This document shows, one piece after another, positions 6,843 through 8,345 of a stretch of DNA of 8,345 nt; the stretch's first letter is position 1; every line of letters begins with the position of its first letter. The notes under the pieces were generated by a model that was not told the origin of the DNA, searched no databases, and saw only the letters and a program-made list of their open reading frames with translations. Source of the stretch: Pseudomonadota bacterium (GTDB taxonomy: Bacteria; Pseudomonadota; Gammaproteobacteria; Burkholderiales; Gallionellaceae); NCBI GenBank assembly GCA_021783525.1, contig JAJXTT010000061.1, forward strand, positions 1 to 8,345, read 5' to 3'. A program made the position numbers and the translations under genes.

Positions 6843-7469
6843 ATGAATTTTATTGAAGAACTCAAAAATATCGACCCCAAGACTCCCGGCAGCTGGCCGT
6901 GGCTCATCAAGATCGCCGCATTTGTCGCGCTGTTCATGCTGGTTGTTGCCGCGGGTGCGGTATTCGATTGGCAGGACGAATGGGATAATCTGAAGGCGGC
7001 TCGTCAGGAAGAAGACAAACTCAGAGATACGTTTCTTTCAAAGAAGCGTGAGGCCATCAATCTCGACATCATCAAGAAGCAATTGATCGACACACAGCAA
7101 TCCTTTGGCGCCCTGCTTAAACAATTGCCGGGCAAGTCCGAGATGGATGCACTGCTGACCGACATCAATCAGGCGGGTTTGGGGCGGGGATTGCAGTTCG
7201 ATTTGTTCAAGCCCGGGCAGGAAGCGGCGACGGGGGTATTCACCGAGCAACCGATTACCATCAAGGTGACGGGCAATTATGATGATCTTGGAAAATTTGC
7301 CAGCGACATATCGCAGTTACCCCGCATTGTGACCTTGAACGATATCAGCATTTCTCAGGGGACGAGCGGGGCGCTGAACATGGACGCGACCGCAAAGACG
7401 TTCCGTTATCTGGATGAAAACGAATTGGCTGCGCAAAAGCACGCATCCAAAGTTCCGGGAGCCAAATAA
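6843..7469 (+). CDS. pilO: Type IV pilus inner-membrane assembly protein PilO
   Basis: A 208-residue inner-membrane protein. A short cytoplasmic N-terminus (1-19) contains the LKNIDPKTPGSWPW stretch typical of betaproteobacterial PilO. One transmembrane segment spans about 20-40, a periplasmic coiled coil about 44-95, and then comes the conserved LLKQLPGKSEMDALLTDINQ (91-110) leading into a ferredoxin-like domain (about 100-190). PilO pairs with PilN and contacts PilP, passing the inner-membrane complex toward the PilQ secretin. AAGGA sits only 2 bases before the ATG, which is close for a ribosome site; the 5-base gap from pilN suggests re-initiation by the same ribosomes. The TAA shares one base with the pilP ATG (TAATG). 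Confidence 0.96.
   Translation: MNFIEELKNIDPKTPGSWPWLIKIAAFVALFMLVVAAGAVFDWQDEWDNLKAARQEEDKLRDTFLSKKREAINLDIIKKQLIDTQQSFGALLKQLPGKSEMDALLTDINQAGLGRGLQFDLFKPGQEAATGVFTEQPITIKVTGNYDDLGKFASDISQLPRIVTLNDISISQGTSGALNMDATAKTFRYLDENELAAQKHASKVPGAK
7457..7461 (+). promoter_or_regulatory. Ribosome binding site of pilP
   Basis: GGGAG ends 7 bases before the pilP ATG at 7469, inside the pilO coding sequence. It supports the start that gives a proper lipoprotein signal. Confidence 0.55.
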
Positions 7470-7981
7470 TGAGGTCTGCTCATTTGATATTCTTGGCATC
7501 GCTATTGCTGGCCGGGTGCGGGGGGGATGAGTTTCAGGACTTGCGCGACTTCGTCAAGAATGCTGGTGCGGACATGCGCGGCAAAGTCGAACCCCCGCCC
7601 GATATCAAGCCGTACGAGCCATTCACCTATGACAATGACTCGAATCTGCCGGATCCATTCAAGCCGCGCAAGGCGGATGCAAGAAATGCAGGGCACGGCG
7701 GCCAGAATCAGCCTAATCTGAATCGTCCCAAAGAAGAATTGGAGGACTTTCCGCTGGAGAGCCTGAAGATGGTTGGCTTCCTGTCACAAAAAGGAGTGGC
7801 GCAGGCTGTGATCCGTTCTGCAGAAGGCAAACTCTATCGCATCAAAGCTGGGAATTACATCGGTTTGAATTTCGGGCAGGTCATTTCGGTGACGGAAACT
7901 GAAGTCAAGATCAAGGAGATGGTTCAAGACAGCGTGGGCGACTGGTCCGAACGTGAAAGTAGCCTGCTGTTGGTTGAGTGA
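7469..7981 (+). CDS. pilP: Type IV pilus lipoprotein PilP
   Basis: A 170-residue lipoprotein. The N-terminal signal ends in the lipobox Leu-Ala-Gly-Cys with the lipidated residue at Cys17. The residue after it is Gly, and an Asp stands at +4. An unstructured, Pro-rich linker follows (about 40-95), carrying the family motif LPDPFKPR (60-67), which is thought to engage PilN/PilO. The beta-sandwich domain spans about 96-170 (FPLESLKMVGFL, then YRIKAGNYIGLNFGQV). PilP bridges the PilNO heterodimer and the periplasmic N domains of PilQ. The start is well fixed: it overlaps the pilO stop by one base, has GGGAG 7 bases upstream and gives a clean signal peptide. pilQ begins 15 bases after the TGA. 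Confidence 0.96.
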   Translation: MRSAHLIFLASLLLAGCGGDEFQDLRDFVKNAGADMRGKVEPPPDIKPYEPFTYDNDSNLPDPFKPRKADARNAGHGGQNQPNLNRPKEELEDFPLESLKMVGFLSQKGVAQAVIRSAEGKLYRIKAGNYIGLNFGQVISVTETEVKIKEMVQDSVGDWSERESSLLLVE

Positions 7982-7983
7982 AT

Positions 7984-7988
7984 AGGAG
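7984..7988 (+). promoter_or_regulatory. Ribosome binding site of pilQ
   Basis: AGGAG lies 8 bases before the ATG at 7997. It favours that ATG over the in-frame GTG at 7988, which overlaps the site. Confidence 0.65.
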
Positions 7989-7996
7989 TGAATACG

Positions 7997-8345
7997 ATGA
8001 GACAACTCAGTAAACCGGTTCTTGGCGCCATCCGGACAGTGGCAATAGCGCTACTGTTCGGCGTGTCCTTTGCGCAAGCACAGGAGCCAGCGAATACGGA
8101 TGCTTTGAACAGCATCCAGTCTATCAGTGCAAGCAACGAATTGGGTGGCAAGGTGGTTATCACGGTTGTGCTTAAGAGCGCTCCGGCCGGCCAACCCCCC
8201 ACGTTTGCCATCAATACACCGCCGCGCATCGCTTTCGATTTTCCCAATACGGAGAACGGGCTGGGTAAATCGACTCAGGAATTCGGGGAGGGAGATCTGC
8301 GGAGCGCGAACATTGTGCAGGCAGGCAACCGCACGCGTCTGGTCG
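7997..8345 (+). CDS. pilQ: Type IV pilus secretin PilQ, N-terminal part (partial)
   Basis: The first 116 codons of the outer-membrane secretin through which the pilus leaves the cell; the gene runs off the window. A Sec signal peptide is visible: basic N-region (Arg2, Lys6, Arg13), hydrophobic core (about 14-25) and a probable cleavage after Ala-Gln-Ala (26-28). From about residue 37 the protein starts an AMIN domain, the peptidoglycan-binding module at the N-terminus of PilQ: ALNSIQSIS, then PPRIAFDFPNT (76-86), and RSANIVQAGNRTRLV near the edge. The ATG is supported by AGGAG 8 bases upstream. As fifth gene of pilMNOPQ it fits the canonical order. The N0, N1 and secretin domains must lie beyond the window. 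Confidence 0.95.
   Translation, partial: MRQLSKPVLGAIRTVAIALLFGVSFAQAQEPANTDALNSIQSISASNELGGKVVITVVLKSAPAGQPPTFAINTPPRIAFDFPNTENGLGKSTQEFGEGDLRSANIVQAGNRTRLV

Noticed and set aside
7924..8247. - strand open frame of 107 codons opposite the pilP/pilQ junction
   Set aside because: It is opposite two confidently identified pilus genes, has no family resemblance and would bury the pilQ ribosome site.

Overview
The window looks like ordinary chromosomal core DNA from a betaproteobacterium. The protein styles suggest Nitrosomonadales, possibly a Gallionella/Sideroxydans relative; the class is fairly secure, the family is a guess from memory. It contains no RNA gene, mobile element, CRISPR array or phage-like segment that I can see. 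Coding density is very high and the only substantial intergenic gap is about 120 bases (5015-5134).

Left block, + strand (1-2049): the end of a probable mannose-family EIIA gene, then ptsH (HPr) and ptsI (Enzyme I). The genes overlap (29 and 4 bases) and form one operon. EI, HPr and a soluble EIIA without visible sugar permease genes is the usual betaproteobacterial arrangement, normally regarded as regulatory rather than sugar-importing. HPr keeps both His15 and the Ser46 site used by HPr kinase/phosphorylase.

Middle block, - strand (2092-5014): mrcA/ponA, encoding the bifunctional class A penicillin-binding protein PBP1A, followed 10-11 bases later by a small gene for an unrecognised protein. 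That protein carries a minimal-nucleotidyltransferase-like GS...D motif in which the second metal-binding acidic residue is Asn. This block converges on ptsI across 42 bases with no obvious terminator.

Right block, + strand (5135-8345): pilM-pilN-pilO-pilP and the first ~116 codons of pilQ. This is the type IV pilus alignment subcomplex, running from cytoplasmic PilM through inner-membrane PilN/PilO and lipoprotein PilP to the outer-membrane secretin PilQ. The genes are tightly spaced (ATGA overlap, 5-base gap, TAATG overlap, 15-base gap), as expected for equimolar subunits. mrcA divergent from pilMNOPQ is a well-known proteobacterial gene order. The shared gap holds a candidate promoter on each strand.

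I did not find a new biological system. The points most worth a second look are the nucleotidyltransferase-like protein coupled to PBP1A, the divergent mrcA/pilM promoter region with its very short leaders, and the overlapping start of ptsH.
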